Source of the DNA: Bacteroidales bacterium Barb4 | GTDB lineage: Bacteria > Bacteroidota > Bacteroidia > Bacteroidales > Tannerellaceae | DNA length: 40,077 nt | Assembly: GCA_001657575.1 (NCBI GenBank) | Contig: LBCX01000004.1 | Location: 1 to 40,077, forward strand | Direction: 5' to 3' | Part shown: piece by piece, positions 1 to 8,218 of the stretch | Layout: each line of letters begins with the position of its first letter | How positions within the stretch are numbered: the stretch's first letter is position 1 | Program-made: the position numbers and the translations under genes | Notes under the pieces: generated by a model | Seen by the model: only the letters and a program-made list of their open reading frames with translations | Databases searched by the model: none | What the model was told of the DNA's origin: nothing

Positions 1-2
1 TT

Positions 3-389
3 CTCAATGAATGTATGAACAGGGATATTCAGGTTTGGACTATCAAAGACAATTATCGGTTGGGGAGTGACATTAATTCCAAAGTTCTTGCTTTTGCTTT
101 TGGTCTTTCTGCTGAAATAGAACGCAATCTTATTTCTCAACGAACCAAGGAGGCTCTTGCCCGCAAGCGTGCCGAGGGAGTTGTTTTAGGTCGCCCCAAG
201 GGGAGTAAATCAAAAATAAAGAAACTCACGGGAAAGGATGCGGAGATAAAAGAGTTGCTGAGTAAAAAGGTGTCCAAGAGTGCTATTGCACGTATATTAG
301 GAGTTCATCGGCTTACGGTAACCGGATTTATAAAAGAAAACGGCTGGGTTTTTTCTTTACTTTTGTCGGGTTTTACAGGTTTCGTATAA
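3..389 (+). CDS. Mpi-type serine recombinase (DNA invertase), C-terminal part, cut by window edge
   Basis: The reading frame is open to the left edge, so this is the 3' part of a longer gene; the first ATG in the window, at 15, is internal. The visible protein matches the end of the resolvase/invertase catalytic domain and its long E helix (YRLG, SKVLAFAFGLSAEIERNLIS, QRTKEALARKRAEG, LGRPKGSKSK), followed by a helix-turn-helix (SKSAIARILGVHRLTV). This pattern is characteristic of the Bacteroides Mpi master invertase, which flips promoter segments by site-specific serine recombination. The catalytic serine lies upstream of the window. The last residues (VFSLLLSGFTGFV) look unlike the normal end and may reflect a small frameshift or divergence. 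The family call is firm. The role is inferred from the family and fits the inverted-repeat-flanked promoter near 25.3-25.7 kb. Confidence 0.85.
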   Translation, partial: LNECMNRDIQVWTIKDNYRLGSDINSKVLAFAFGLSAEIERNLISQRTKEALARKRAEGVVLGRPKGSKSKIKKLTGKDAEIKELLSKKVSKSAIARILGVHRLTVTGFIKENGWVFSLLLSGFTGFV

Positions 390-410
390 ACACACAAAAC
401 ATCTACCCCT

Positions 411-1691
411 ATGCTAAATCAGCCGTTGGCGGAACGTATGCGCCCGAAGTCACTGGACGATTATATCGGACAGCGGCATTTGGTGGGAGAGGGTGCCGTG
501 CTGCGGAAAATGATTGATGCGGGGCGGGTGCCTTCCTTTATATTGTGGGGACCGCCGGGGGTGGGGAAGACTACGCTGGCACAGATTATTGCCGACCGCT
601 TGGAGGCTCCTTTTTATATGCTGAGTGCCGTTAATTCGGGGGTGAAGGATGTGCGTGAGGTGATTGAGAAGGCGAAGAGTAACCGTTTTTTCAATGCCGT
701 GTCGCCCGTGCTGTTTATTGATGAGATTCACCGATTCAGCAAGTCGCAACAGGATTCGCTGCTGAATGCGGTGGAGAAGGGGGTGGTGACGTTGTTCGGG
801 GCGACTACGGAAAATCCCTCTTTTGAGGTGATCCGTCCCTTGTTGTCGCGCTGTCAGGTGTACGTGCTCAAATCGCTGGGCAAGGATGATTTGCTTGCTT
901 TGCTGCATAAGGCAGTGGAGGAGGACATTGTGCTGAAAGAGAAGAACATTAAGCTGACGGAGACGGATGCCGTGCTTCGTTATTCCGGTGGGGATGCGAG
1001 GAAGCTGCTTAACATACTGGATTTGGTTGTTTCGGCGGAAGAGGGTGATACGGTGGAGATTACGGACGCGAAGGTGGTCGAGCGTTTGCAGGAGAATCCG
1101 GCGGCTTACGACAAGGGGGGAGAGATGCACTATGATATTATTTCCGCTTTTATTAAGTCTGTTCGGGGGAGCGACCCTGATGCCGCCGTTTATTGGCTGG
1201 CGCGCATGGTGGCAGGCGGGGAGGATCCTGAGTTTATCGCCCGCCGCCTGCTTATTTCGGCTGCCGAAGACATCGGTCTGGCAAATCCCAATGCGCTTTT
1301 GCTGGCAAACGCCTGTTTCGATGCGTTGCGGAAGATTGGCTGGCCTGAGGGTCGGATTATTTTGGCGGAAACAACGGTCTATCTGGCAACAAGTCCCAAA
1401 AGCAATTCAGCTTATCTGTCGATAGACGAGGCTCTTGCTTTTGTTGAGCGGACGGGAAACCTGCCCGTGCCTTTGCACCTCCGGAACGCCCCCACCAAGC
1501 TGATGGCGGAACTTGATTACGGCAAAGAATACAAATATGCCCATGATTACGAGAACCATTTTATCAAACAGGACTATCTGCCTCTCGAAGCCCGGCACGA
1601 GCATTTTTGGAAAGCCCAGCCCAATCCTGCTGAAAGCAAATTACTCGAACACATGAAACGCCTTTGGGGCGACAGGCACAGTGAGTCATAA
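411..1691 (+). CDS. rarA: Replication-associated recombination protein A (AAA+ ATPase RarA/MgsA)
   Basis: This is a cytoplasmic AAA+ ATPase of the clamp-loader-like RarA/MgsA/WRNIP1 family, which acts at stalled replication forks. Residues 1-15 hold the family's N-terminal pattern (PLAERMRPKSLDDYIGQ). The Walker A motif GPPGVGKTT is at residues 47-55 and Walker B LFIDEIH at 101-107. A sensor-1-like stretch (LFGATTENPSFE) and the C-terminal tetramerisation region (ARRLLISAAEDIGLANP) follow. The length of 426 residues is normal for the family. The gene starts 21 bases after the recombinase stop, with no clear promoter in the gap. A long antisense frame within it is a codon-composition shadow. 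Confidence 0.96.
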   Translation: MLNQPLAERMRPKSLDDYIGQRHLVGEGAVLRKMIDAGRVPSFILWGPPGVGKTTLAQIIADRLEAPFYMLSAVNSGVKDVREVIEKAKSNRFFNAVSPVLFIDEIHRFSKSQQDSLLNAVEKGVVTLFGATTENPSFEVIRPLLSRCQVYVLKSLGKDDLLALLHKAVEEDIVLKEKNIKLTETDAVLRYSGGDARKLLNILDLVVSAEEGDTVEITDAKVVERLQENPAAYDKGGEMHYDIISAFIKSVRGSDPDAAVYWLARMVAGGEDPEFIARRLLISAAEDIGLANPNALLLANACFDALRKIGWPEGRIILAETTVYLATSPKSNSAYLSIDEALAFVERTGNLPVPLHLRNAPTKLMAELDYGKEYKYAHDYENHFIKQDYLPLEARHEHFWKAQPNPAESKLLEHMKRLWGDRHSES

Positions 1692-1790
1692 AAAAGATTA
1701 AATACGGACGATTGACACCTGCCAAATGAAGAAGTAAGGATAAAACCGTTACCTTTAACCGTTTTTTAAAACTTAAATACATAGTGACTT

Positions 1791-2021
1791 ATGAAAACTT
1801 CAGATTCAAAAGTGTTGTTAGGCCTCGTGGCCGGTATTGCTGTTGGTGCGGCAATAGGTTATCTGGCAGCGTCCGACAAGGGCGAAAAGCTGTTTGATGA
1901 GTTGAAAGACTTGGCAGACAAGGCGAAGGAAGGTTTTGGCAACGCCCTTGCGGCAGCAAAGAAAGGCGGATGTGAAACCTTGAGTGCGGCAAAGGGATGT
2001 CAGGAAGCCAAAAGTGAGTGA
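1791..2021 (+). CDS. YtxH domain small membrane protein
   Basis: This 76-residue protein has one N-terminal transmembrane segment (VLLGLVAGIAVGAAIGYLAAS, about residues 8-28) followed by a basic and acidic amphipathic tail (FDELKDLADKAKEGFGNALAAAKK). That is the usual YtxH-family layout, often linked to envelope stress. It is the first gene of a three-gene run (1791-2711). Its stop codon lies within GTGAGTGA, where the GTG at 2014 is a possible alternative start for the next gene. No specific biochemical activity can be assigned. Confidence 0.8.
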   Translation: MKTSDSKVLLGLVAGIAVGAAIGYLAASDKGEKLFDELKDLADKAKEGFGNALAAAKKGGCETLSAAKGCQEAKSE

Positions 2022-2028
2022 ACGCCGC

Positions 2029-2388
2029 ATGAAAAAGGATTGCGGGCAAATCTTCGACGAACTGAAAGAAGATGTCACGGCTTATGCGGAGTTGAAATTT
2101 GAACTGCTAAAGCTGAATACCTTTGAGAGGGCGGGCAAATTGGCCGCTCTCTTTTCTTACGCCCTGATAATCCTGTTTCTCGCTGTGCCGGCTGCCTTGT
2201 GCATCCTTCTGGCGTGCGGATTATGGCTGGGAAAGGTATTAAATTCGCCAAGCGCAGGATTTGCCATCATCAGCGGCTGCTGCCTGCTTGTCATCGGAAT
2301 AGTCGTATGTTTCAAAAAGAGGCTTAGCACAAAAATCATGAACATAGTCATCAGTGTGCTGAACGAAAACGAGGAGAAAAACGCATGA
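2029..2388 (+). CDS. Phage-holin-superfamily-like membrane protein
   Basis: This is a 119-residue protein from the ATG at 2029; a GTG at 2014 in the same frame overlaps the YtxH stop and could add five residues. It has a soluble N-terminal helix region (QIFDELKEDVTAYAELKFELLKL) and two transmembrane hairpins: ALIILFLAVPAALCILLACGLWLG, and AGFAIISGCCLLVIGIVVCF. This matches the holin-X/YqjE-like families that often follow YtxH genes in Bacteroidetes. Despite the family name, the genomic context gives no sign of a prophage. Its stop overlaps the next start as ATGA at 2385-2388, which suggests translational coupling. Confidence 0.7.
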   Translation: MKKDCGQIFDELKEDVTAYAELKFELLKLNTFERAGKLAALFSYALIILFLAVPAALCILLACGLWLGKVLNSPSAGFAIISGCCLLVIGIVVCFKKRLSTKIMNIVISVLNENEEKNA

Positions 2389-2711
2389 CACAAACATTGG
2401 AAACGAAACCGACACCGCCGCCGACCCCGATGGAGAAGCTGACGGCTGACAAAGAACGCATCAAGGCGGAATGTGCCTTGCGGAAAGAAAAGATAGACGA
2501 AAACTTTCGCTATATGCGCGATTATTCCGGCAGGTTGATATTATCCGGTCTTTCATCCGCCGTGCTTCCCTCGCCAAAGCAGTCGGGGGCTAAGGCGGAA
2601 GGCTTGGGACTTCTCTCTTTGGTGTGGAATATGACACGCCCGCTGCTGTTTTCTTGGGGAATCAAGCGGGTTCAGCGGGTTATTGGCAGAGCAACTGCCC
2701 CTAACGTTTGA
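2385..2711 (+). CDS. Hypothetical protein, third gene of the YtxH cassette
   Basis: This 108-residue protein overlaps the holin-like gene by four bases. The N-terminal half is proline- and lysine-rich and helical (TPPPTPMEKLTADKERIKAECALRK). The C-terminal half contains a weakly hydrophobic stretch (LLSLVWNMTRPLLFSWGIKR) that could associate with the membrane. I do not recognise a named family. The tight coupling suggests that it works with the two membrane proteins before it. Confidence 0.65.
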   Translation: MTQTLETKPTPPPTPMEKLTADKERIKAECALRKEKIDENFRYMRDYSGRLILSGLSSAVLPSPKQSGAKAEGLGLLSLVWNMTRPLLFSWGIKRVQRVIGRATAPNV

Positions 2712-2828
2712 GAAAATCCCTATATCACTGCCCCAAAAAGGAATATTGGTGTTCCGAAGGAACAAAATATTTCAGCCTCACATTTCGCTTCGCTTCATGT
2801 GGGGTTTCAGGGAAAGGGTGACCCGCCG

Positions 2829-2856
2829 GTAGAGCCGCAAAATTTTGCGGCTCTAC
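2829..2856. repeat. 28-bp perfect palindrome (GTAGAGNCGCAA family)
   Basis: The sequence begins GTAGAGCCGCAA and is exactly self-complementary over 28 bases. Relatives lie at 3050-3075 and 10761-10788. All lie in spacers just after genes or repeat blocks. It may end transcription of the YtxH cassette by forming a hairpin, but no T-run follows. Confidence 0.8.
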
Positions 2857-2862
2857 ATAACG

Positions 2863-3016
2863 ACCGGATATTATATGTTACATTTTGTATTTGTATCGTC
2901 CTTGCAGGGCTCCACCGTGTCGCCCTTTCGTAAACCCCACATTCCGCTGCGCTTCATGTGGGGCTGAAATCTTCCATTCCTTCGGAATGTGCGTAATATC
3001 CTTATAGTTACGACTA
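2863..3016. repeat. Dispersed palindromic repeat element, copy 1
   Basis: This element of roughly 150 bp runs from ACCGGATATTA to TTATAGTTACGAC. Inside it are a TTTGTATCGTCC stretch, a core hairpin CCCCACAT...ATGTGGGG, and a tail hairpin ending GGAATGTGCGTAATAT. A diverged copy with the same ends is at 8881-9020, and pieces occur at 2780-2812, 25517-25550, 31205-31232, 35125-35605 and 37697-37824. The spacer 2712-3239 holds this element, two palindromes and the gapA promoter, but no supported gene other than the small ORF starting at 3240. Confidence 0.75.
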
Positions 3017-3049
3017 TTTTTATATCGAACTCGTGTTATTTCAGGACGA

Positions 3050-3084
3050 CAGAGGCGCAAAACGTTGCGTCTCTGCTGTTTTTT
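3050..3084 (+). terminator. Hairpin with T-run, probable terminator
   Basis: An 11-bp stem (CAGAGGCGCAA / TTGCGTCTCTG, one G-T pair) with an AACG loop is followed by CTGTTTTTTT. It is a member of the GTAGAGNCGC palindrome family placed in front of a T-run. It would stop read-through from the upstream cassette before the gapA promoter. Confidence 0.6.
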
Positions 3085-3202
3085 TGCAGCAAAATGCAGT
3101 AAAGAAAGCCTTGCATGATTGGCGTTTTTTCGGGGAAATGGCTAATTTATGTTATGGAGCATATTTTTCTTTGGTGATTAAAGGAACTTTCCAAAACATG
3201 GC

Positions 3203-3210
3203 TACCTTTG
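3203..3210 (+). promoter_or_regulatory. Bacteroides-type -7 box of the sORF-gapA transcript
   Basis: TACCTTTG matches the TAnnTTTG -7 consensus. No good TTG -33 box lies at the usual 18-20 base spacing; the nearest TTTG, at 3170-3173, is too far upstream. Transcription would start near 3217, giving a leader of about 165 bases before gapA that contains the small ORF at 3240. Confidence 0.6.
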
Positions 3211-3239
3211 CGCGCGTGAAAAAACAGTGACAAACTAAG

Positions 3240-3323
3240 ATGAAACATTATACACGGCTTTTGGCAGCCAGTTTGCTTCTGCTTGCACTGACCGCTTCGT
3301 GCGCTGCTCCTTGCGGCTGTTAA
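3240..3323 (+). CDS. 27-residue lipoprotein-like small ORF upstream of gapA
   Basis: An ATG at 3240 opens a 27-codon frame ending in TAA at 3321-3323. The peptide has a basic start (MKHYTR), a leucine-rich hydrophobic core (LLAASLLLLALT) and a lipobox-like ASC. After processing it would leave only CAAPCGC, three cysteines in seven residues. It starts about 23 bases after the predicted transcription start and ends 58 bases before gapA. It could be a tiny lipoprotein or a regulatory leader peptide. The signal-peptide shape argues that it is really translated, but a short ORF can arise by chance. Confidence 0.5.
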   Translation: MKHYTRLLAASLLLLALTASCAAPCGC

Positions 3324-3330
3324 GGTTTGA

Positions 3331-4386
<1,056 letters not shown>

Positions 4387-4426
4387 TTTCTTTATTCATA
4401 TAGCTTCACAGCATTTTGCTACTATT

Positions 4427-4480
4427 GTCAATCCTCTTGTTGTGTCTGATTAGCACAATATAGAGGATTGACTCTTTTTT
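4427..4480 (+). terminator. Strong intrinsic terminator of gapA
   Basis: An 11-bp perfect stem (GTCAATCCTCT / AGAGGATTGAC) with further inner pairing TTGTG/CACAA is followed directly by TCTTTTTT. It separates gapA from the AT-rich cassette that follows. Confidence 0.9.
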
Positions 4481-4547
4481 CACAATGAATTGAATATCAC
4501 TTTTTATCACCGGCAACTTGAATTATTCACTTAGATAATAGCATATT

Positions 4548-6251
4548 ATGAATAATACGGATTATGATTCCTATCTCAAGCAACTTGATGATATGGATAT
4601 TTTTTTAACACAAGAAGAAGAAAATGATTTGGCTGAGATTGCCCGACTGAGCGAGAGCGTTCATTCTCAAGATAACTTGGGTAAGGAGATTTTTGATACA
4701 ATAGAGAAAGCAGCCATTGACTCAATAGCGCAAATTGTTAATTTGTCAGATATAGGCGATTGGCGTCCCGACCAAGGGGCAGTGGTAACAACCCCTTTAA
4801 ATTTCGAGAACGAGGTGTTCGCTTGCGAAGCTGATAAGAAGCGTTTTGAGATGTGGGAAGACCGTACTGATGGTAGATGGGATGTAAATGAATATAGGAA
4901 GCGTGCTCCGTTTAACAATGCATATAATCAAGCAAAACAAGTCCACCTAAATTCAACAAAAAGAAATGACGGTTCTTATCAAGATGCGTATACCAGTAAA
5001 ACATTGTATTGCACAAGCGATGAACGGAATTGGCATATAGATGAAAATGAACAACAAAAGCACGATACAACCACCACCATCAATGTAGATCATATATATT
5101 CGGTAGCAGGACTTTCAAGAGATCCCAAATTGGCTTTATATAGTTCAGACACTCAAGAAGGATTTGAAAAAGATCTTTCAAAAGTGGCAAACAATAAAAA
5201 TAACTTTGCTAATACAAGTGAGCATATAAACAAGTCTATGCGAGATAAGGACACACTGGAATATGCGAAGGAACATCCCGATAAAGAAATGGATCTACAA
5301 AAAGTGAGAGAAGAAACGCATAAAGCAAACCAAGCGAAAACTGTTGAAACTGTAAAAATGGCAGTAAAGAATCAAAGTGTTCCGTTTGTGAAAGGCATGG
5401 CTAAATCAGCTGTAGCGGCTACCGGAAAAAAATTAGTTGGAGAGACTCTTACTATTAGTGTGCAAGAGTTTTTTGTGGAGTTTCGCGGCAAAAAAGTTTC
5501 TGATGATGGTTCTCTGCTTGATAGAATAAAACGTGTATTTAGCAATATCTGGAGGCGTGTAAAAGAAGAGCTATCGCATATATGGAAGACCATTGCTGAA
5601 TTTGCTACAAACAATGCTGCTTCAGAAATAGCAAATCTTGTGGTAAATTTTTTCTTCTCGACAGCTAAAAATATTTTCAAGTTGATTCGTTGCATGATGG
5701 GATCAATCCTTCGGGCATTCAAGATTATTGCAGATAGTAAAAGGCCGATGAAAGAACGTATTTTTGAAGCCTTGAAGGTGATTTCCTCCGGACTCGCTTT
5801 TGCAGCGGGTGCAGCATTAAATGAGGTGCTGGATAAGGCAATCACAACAAATTTACCATTCCTCGCACCTATATCCTCAGAGATATCGGCTGTTATTTCC
5901 GGATTGGTAAGCAGTATTCTGTCTGCTTTGGTGTTGATGGCTTTTGACAAACATAAAGACAAAATGAAGTTTAGAGCAGAACAAGATGCTTACAACAATT
6001 TACTAGTAAAGAGTGCCGCAAGAGAATTGACACGAACAGCAATATCAGACCAAAAAACAGCTATTACGATGTTTCAGACGGTAAAGTTTATTGAAGAGGG
6101 GATAGCGTATATGGCTGTAAAGCGTGACCAGATTTTGGACAATTTCGTTCAAATAGAGGATACTAATTTAGAAATAAAAGAATTGGCTTTAGAAGTGGAC
6201 ACTTCACAGGCAGAGACTTGTTTATTACTTAAACAGCTTAAAAAGTTATGA
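4548..6251 (+). CDS. Predicted HNH-like nuclease with hydrophobic C-terminal half, unknown system
   Basis: The protein has 567 residues and belongs to no family I can name. Residues 1-60 are acidic and helical. Residues 140-240 contain an HNH-like arrangement: INVDHIYSV with Asp181-His182, then NNFANTSEHINKSMRDKD with Asn219, Asn228 and Lys229, comparable to the 'DH...N...N..K' metal-binding fold. Residues 250-350 are charged and helical. From about 355 to 470 there are several hydrophobic stretches (NLVVNFFFSTA; SSGLAFAAGAALNEV; ISAVISGLVSSILSALVLMAF) that suggest membrane insertion. The C-terminus is helical. The DNA is visibly AT-rich compared with gapA and the DUF4301 gene, a sign of acquisition. 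It overlaps the next gene as ATGA. A nuclease effector is inferred; the HNH call rests on motif reading only. Confidence 0.6.
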   Translation: MNNTDYDSYLKQLDDMDIFLTQEEENDLAEIARLSESVHSQDNLGKEIFDTIEKAAIDSIAQIVNLSDIGDWRPDQGAVVTTPLNFENEVFACEADKKRFEMWEDRTDGRWDVNEYRKRAPFNNAYNQAKQVHLNSTKRNDGSYQDAYTSKTLYCTSDERNWHIDENEQQKHDTTTTINVDHIYSVAGLSRDPKLALYSSDTQEGFEKDLSKVANNKNNFANTSEHINKSMRDKDTLEYAKEHPDKEMDLQKVREETHKANQAKTVETVKMAVKNQSVPFVKGMAKSAVAATGKKLVGETLTISVQEFFVEFRGKKVSDDGSLLDRIKRVFSNIWRRVKEELSHIWKTIAEFATNNAASEIANLVVNFFFSTAKNIFKLIRCMMGSILRAFKIIADSKRPMKERIFEALKVISSGLAFAAGAALNEVLDKAITTNLPFLAPISSEISAVISGLVSSILSALVLMAFDKHKDKMKFRAEQDAYNNLLVKSAARELTRTAISDQKTAITMFQTVKFIEEGIAYMAVKRDQILDNFVQIEDTNLEIKELALEVDTSQAETCLLLKQLKKL

Positions 6252-6841
6252 ACTGTATAAAATTGAGTTTTGAAGAACGTGAAGCAACACTTTTAGAAAG
6301 CAAGTTGTTTGGTTATCCTTATATTCCTGTTGGGGTAGCATTCCCTACGACGGAATCTGGTAAGGAGTTGGTATTCTTGGCGCAGTTCAATTTGGCAGAG
6401 TTACCTGCATTGGATTATCTGCCGAAACAGGGAATGCTCCAATTTTTCATCTTTGATGATGAAGACTATGGTGAAGATGAAAGTTACTTTGCAACGAACA
6501 CTGCACGAATTATCTATTGGCCGACAATAGACAATAATGCACAGGTAGATAAGCCGTTGCGAAATTACAATAGTGACTATCTCATAGGGAACAAGTGCGT
6601 GACCATAAAGGGGCTTCTTTGCCAAGACAATGAGAAAAATCCAATAAGCACCAGTAAAATAGGTGGATATGCGGATTTTATTCAGAATGATTTTCGCATA
6701 GGCGATTTGAATCGCTTCAGATTGTTATTTCAGTTGTCCTCTTCTCGTTATTTAAATTGGGGAGATGGTGGTAATGGGTATTTCTTCACTGATAAAGATA
6801 GCATCTTCACTTCTAATCTGTTTCACTGGGATTGTTTTTAA
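6248..6841 (+). CDS. DUF1963 (YwqG family) protein
   Basis: This 197-residue protein carries DUF1963/YwqG hallmarks: an early GYP block, the strand LVFLAQFNLAELP, GMLQFFIFDDEDYGED, and the C-terminal LLFQLSSS...NWGDGGNGYFF. Its biochemical role is unknown. Members of the family are commonly found as small cytoplasmic proteins, some near toxin genes, so an immunity or modulator role for the preceding nuclease-like protein is possible but inferred. The start overlaps the previous stop (ATGA at 6248-6251), implying coupled expression. Confidence 0.8.
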   Translation: MNCIKLSFEEREATLLESKLFGYPYIPVGVAFPTTESGKELVFLAQFNLAELPALDYLPKQGMLQFFIFDDEDYGEDESYFATNTARIIYWPTIDNNAQVDKPLRNYNSDYLIGNKCVTIKGLLCQDNEKNPISTSKIGGYADFIQNDFRIGDLNRFRLLFQLSSSRYLNWGDGGNGYFFTDKDSIFTSNLFHWDCF

Positions 6842-6850
6842 AAATGAAAT

Positions 6851-7933
6851 ATGAATAATTCAATTAAAAATAATGGAGGTCTTTTAGACTCCGTATCCAG
6901 CCTTGATAGCCTTGCCTCATTGGAACGCAAACTCAGGGATGGAAATGCAAAAATCAATCAGCTTGCTTTTACAATAGAATCATCCGGATCGAAAATAGGT
7001 GAGCTTGAGGGGAACTTTTTTGGTATTGTATCCGCTGAAAAAATAAAGGATCAACTAACAGATCTTAATCAACAAATATCGAAAAGTCTTGGTCAAATAG
7101 CTACATCTTTACGTGAGAATAATGGCAACATGCAATGCATGACTAATTTGATTAAAACGTTAGTTATGGTGCAAGCAGATATTTATAATCAGATTGGAAG
7201 TGCAACGGGTAGCATTGTACAAATAGATGATCTGGTATGTGAATGGTGCAAAAAAGCTCAAATTACGGATGAGAACCTAAAAGAATTTATAAAAATTTCA
7301 ATTTCTCATGCGAATAAAATGAGAACTTTTAATTGTGAAGTTCGTAGTGAGTTTACTCAGCTAACAGGACGATTTAAATATATCGAAAATTTTGTTTTGC
7401 CTTTAGAGAATAATTTAAATAAATATTTAAACGAGGCAAAAAAAGAAACTGAGAAGATATATCTTCAAATACGGGAATATTTTTCTGCGATACAAACAGA
7501 AATGCAAAGATTGGCAGAACAATCGCAAAAAAACATTAATTCGATAAAGGAAAACCTATCTGCAAAAAATGCAGCACTTGAAGCAGAACAACTAAAGATT
7601 TCGGAATTGATTTCCCGTTTGAACGAGCGGCACAGTGTGCTTTTTGCTCAAGTAGAAGAAAAAAACAACCAAATAGATAAAGAGATAATTGTTTTTAATA
7701 CTAAACTACAAGAAACTGAGAATCGTTTGCTTGAAGAACTATCATTCAAAACAGAATCTTTGATGAATGACTTATGTATAAAATTGGGAGAAATGAACCA
7801 AACTTTGATTGAAAAGGCTACGGAATATAATTGTTATAAGAAAAGAGTAAAAAAGTGGGCTATTGGAGGGACAGTTTCCATTATTGGAATTTCTACTATC
7901 ATCAATATGATTTTAAACTTATTGATGCATTAA
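6851..7933 (+). CDS. Coiled-coil protein with single C-terminal membrane anchor
   Basis: The protein has 360 residues and is mostly predicted coiled coil (for example KKETEKIYLQIREYF, EMQRLAEQSQKNINS, EQLKISELISRLNERH). A basic stretch (YKKRVKKW) is followed by one transmembrane helix at about residues 336-358 (AIGGTVSIIGISTIINMILNLL), so it would be tail-anchored with the coiled coil in the cytoplasm. No family is recognised. It starts nine bases after the DUF1963 stop in the same AT-rich block and is the last gene of the cassette. It could be a scaffold or sensor for the membrane-associated HNH-like protein, which is inference. Confidence 0.65.
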   Translation: MNNSIKNNGGLLDSVSSLDSLASLERKLRDGNAKINQLAFTIESSGSKIGELEGNFFGIVSAEKIKDQLTDLNQQISKSLGQIATSLRENNGNMQCMTNLIKTLVMVQADIYNQIGSATGSIVQIDDLVCEWCKKAQITDENLKEFIKISISHANKMRTFNCEVRSEFTQLTGRFKYIENFVLPLENNLNKYLNEAKKETEKIYLQIREYFSAIQTEMQRLAEQSQKNINSIKENLSAKNAALEAEQLKISELISRLNERHSVLFAQVEEKNNQIDKEIIVFNTKLQETENRLLEELSFKTESLMNDLCIKLGEMNQTLIEKATEYNCYKKRVKKWAIGGTVSIIGISTIINMILNLLMH

Positions 7934-7991
7934 TTAATAATTTTCCGGAAATCCAACAAAGAAAAAGGGGTGACATGTTTTTCTCCTCGTT

Positions 7992-8047
7992 AGGCAGAAC
8001 ATTTTTGTATTTGTTCGTGACTGTTTACATTTGTCCGCGTATTTGAG
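7992..8047 (+). repeat. 56-bp direct repeat carrying a promoter, copy 1
   Basis: This stretch is identical to 9124-9179 at 54 of 56 positions. It contains TTTTTG, an 18-base spacer and TACATTTG (8026-8033), a good Bacteroides-type promoter pointing right. In this copy no gene lies downstream on the same strand; the transcript would meet the terminator-like hairpin at 8058-8105 within about 65 bases. Confidence 0.85.
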
Positions 8048-8057
8048 TGATAAAGTT

Positions 8058-8105
8058 GTTGCATCTTATTTTTATTTGATAGAATAAAAATAAGCAACTT
8101 TTTTT
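8058..8105 (+). terminator. AT-rich hairpin followed by T7, probable terminator
   Basis: A perfect 12-bp inverted repeat (CTTATTTTTATT / AATAAAAATAAG, loop TGATAG), with outer GTTG/CAAC pairing across a three-base bulge, is followed by seven T. It could end read-through from the three-gene cassette, or end a very short RNA started by the promoter in the preceding repeat. Confidence 0.65.
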
Positions 8106-8108
8106 ACA

Positions 8109-8136
8109 GTCTCTTCCGGATTCTTTCGGAAGAGAC
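8109..8136. other. Perfect 10-bp stem-loop between convergent transcripts
   Basis: GTCTCTTCCG and CGGAAGAGAC pair across an eight-base loop. No T-run follows on either strand, so it is a weak terminator at best. It lies 83 bases from the thyX stop and could protect the 3' end of the thyX transcript. Confidence 0.5.
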
Positions 8137-8218
8137 CGACTGCTATCAACAACGTTGTGACGCTATACAATTACTTAATCATTTTGAAATCATGTCCGGA
8201 GACAAAGTAATATTCATT

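Noticed and set aside
450-1130. 226-codon ORF antisense to rarA
   Set aside because: It is histidine- and arginine-rich low-complexity translation opposite a gene with clear AAA+ motifs.
2029-2388. Prophage remnant based on the holin-like protein
   Set aside because: No lysin, capsid or integrase genes are nearby; this protein follows YtxH as in ordinary Bacteroidetes envelope cassettes.
3033-3230. 65-codon ORF in the spacer before gapA
   Set aside because: It spans the terminator hairpin and the -7 box, and its sequence is that of repeat and promoter DNA.
7855-8046. 63-codon ORF overlapping the end of the coiled-coil gene
   Set aside because: It overlaps the transmembrane end of the larger gene in another frame and runs into the promoter repeat; no independent support.
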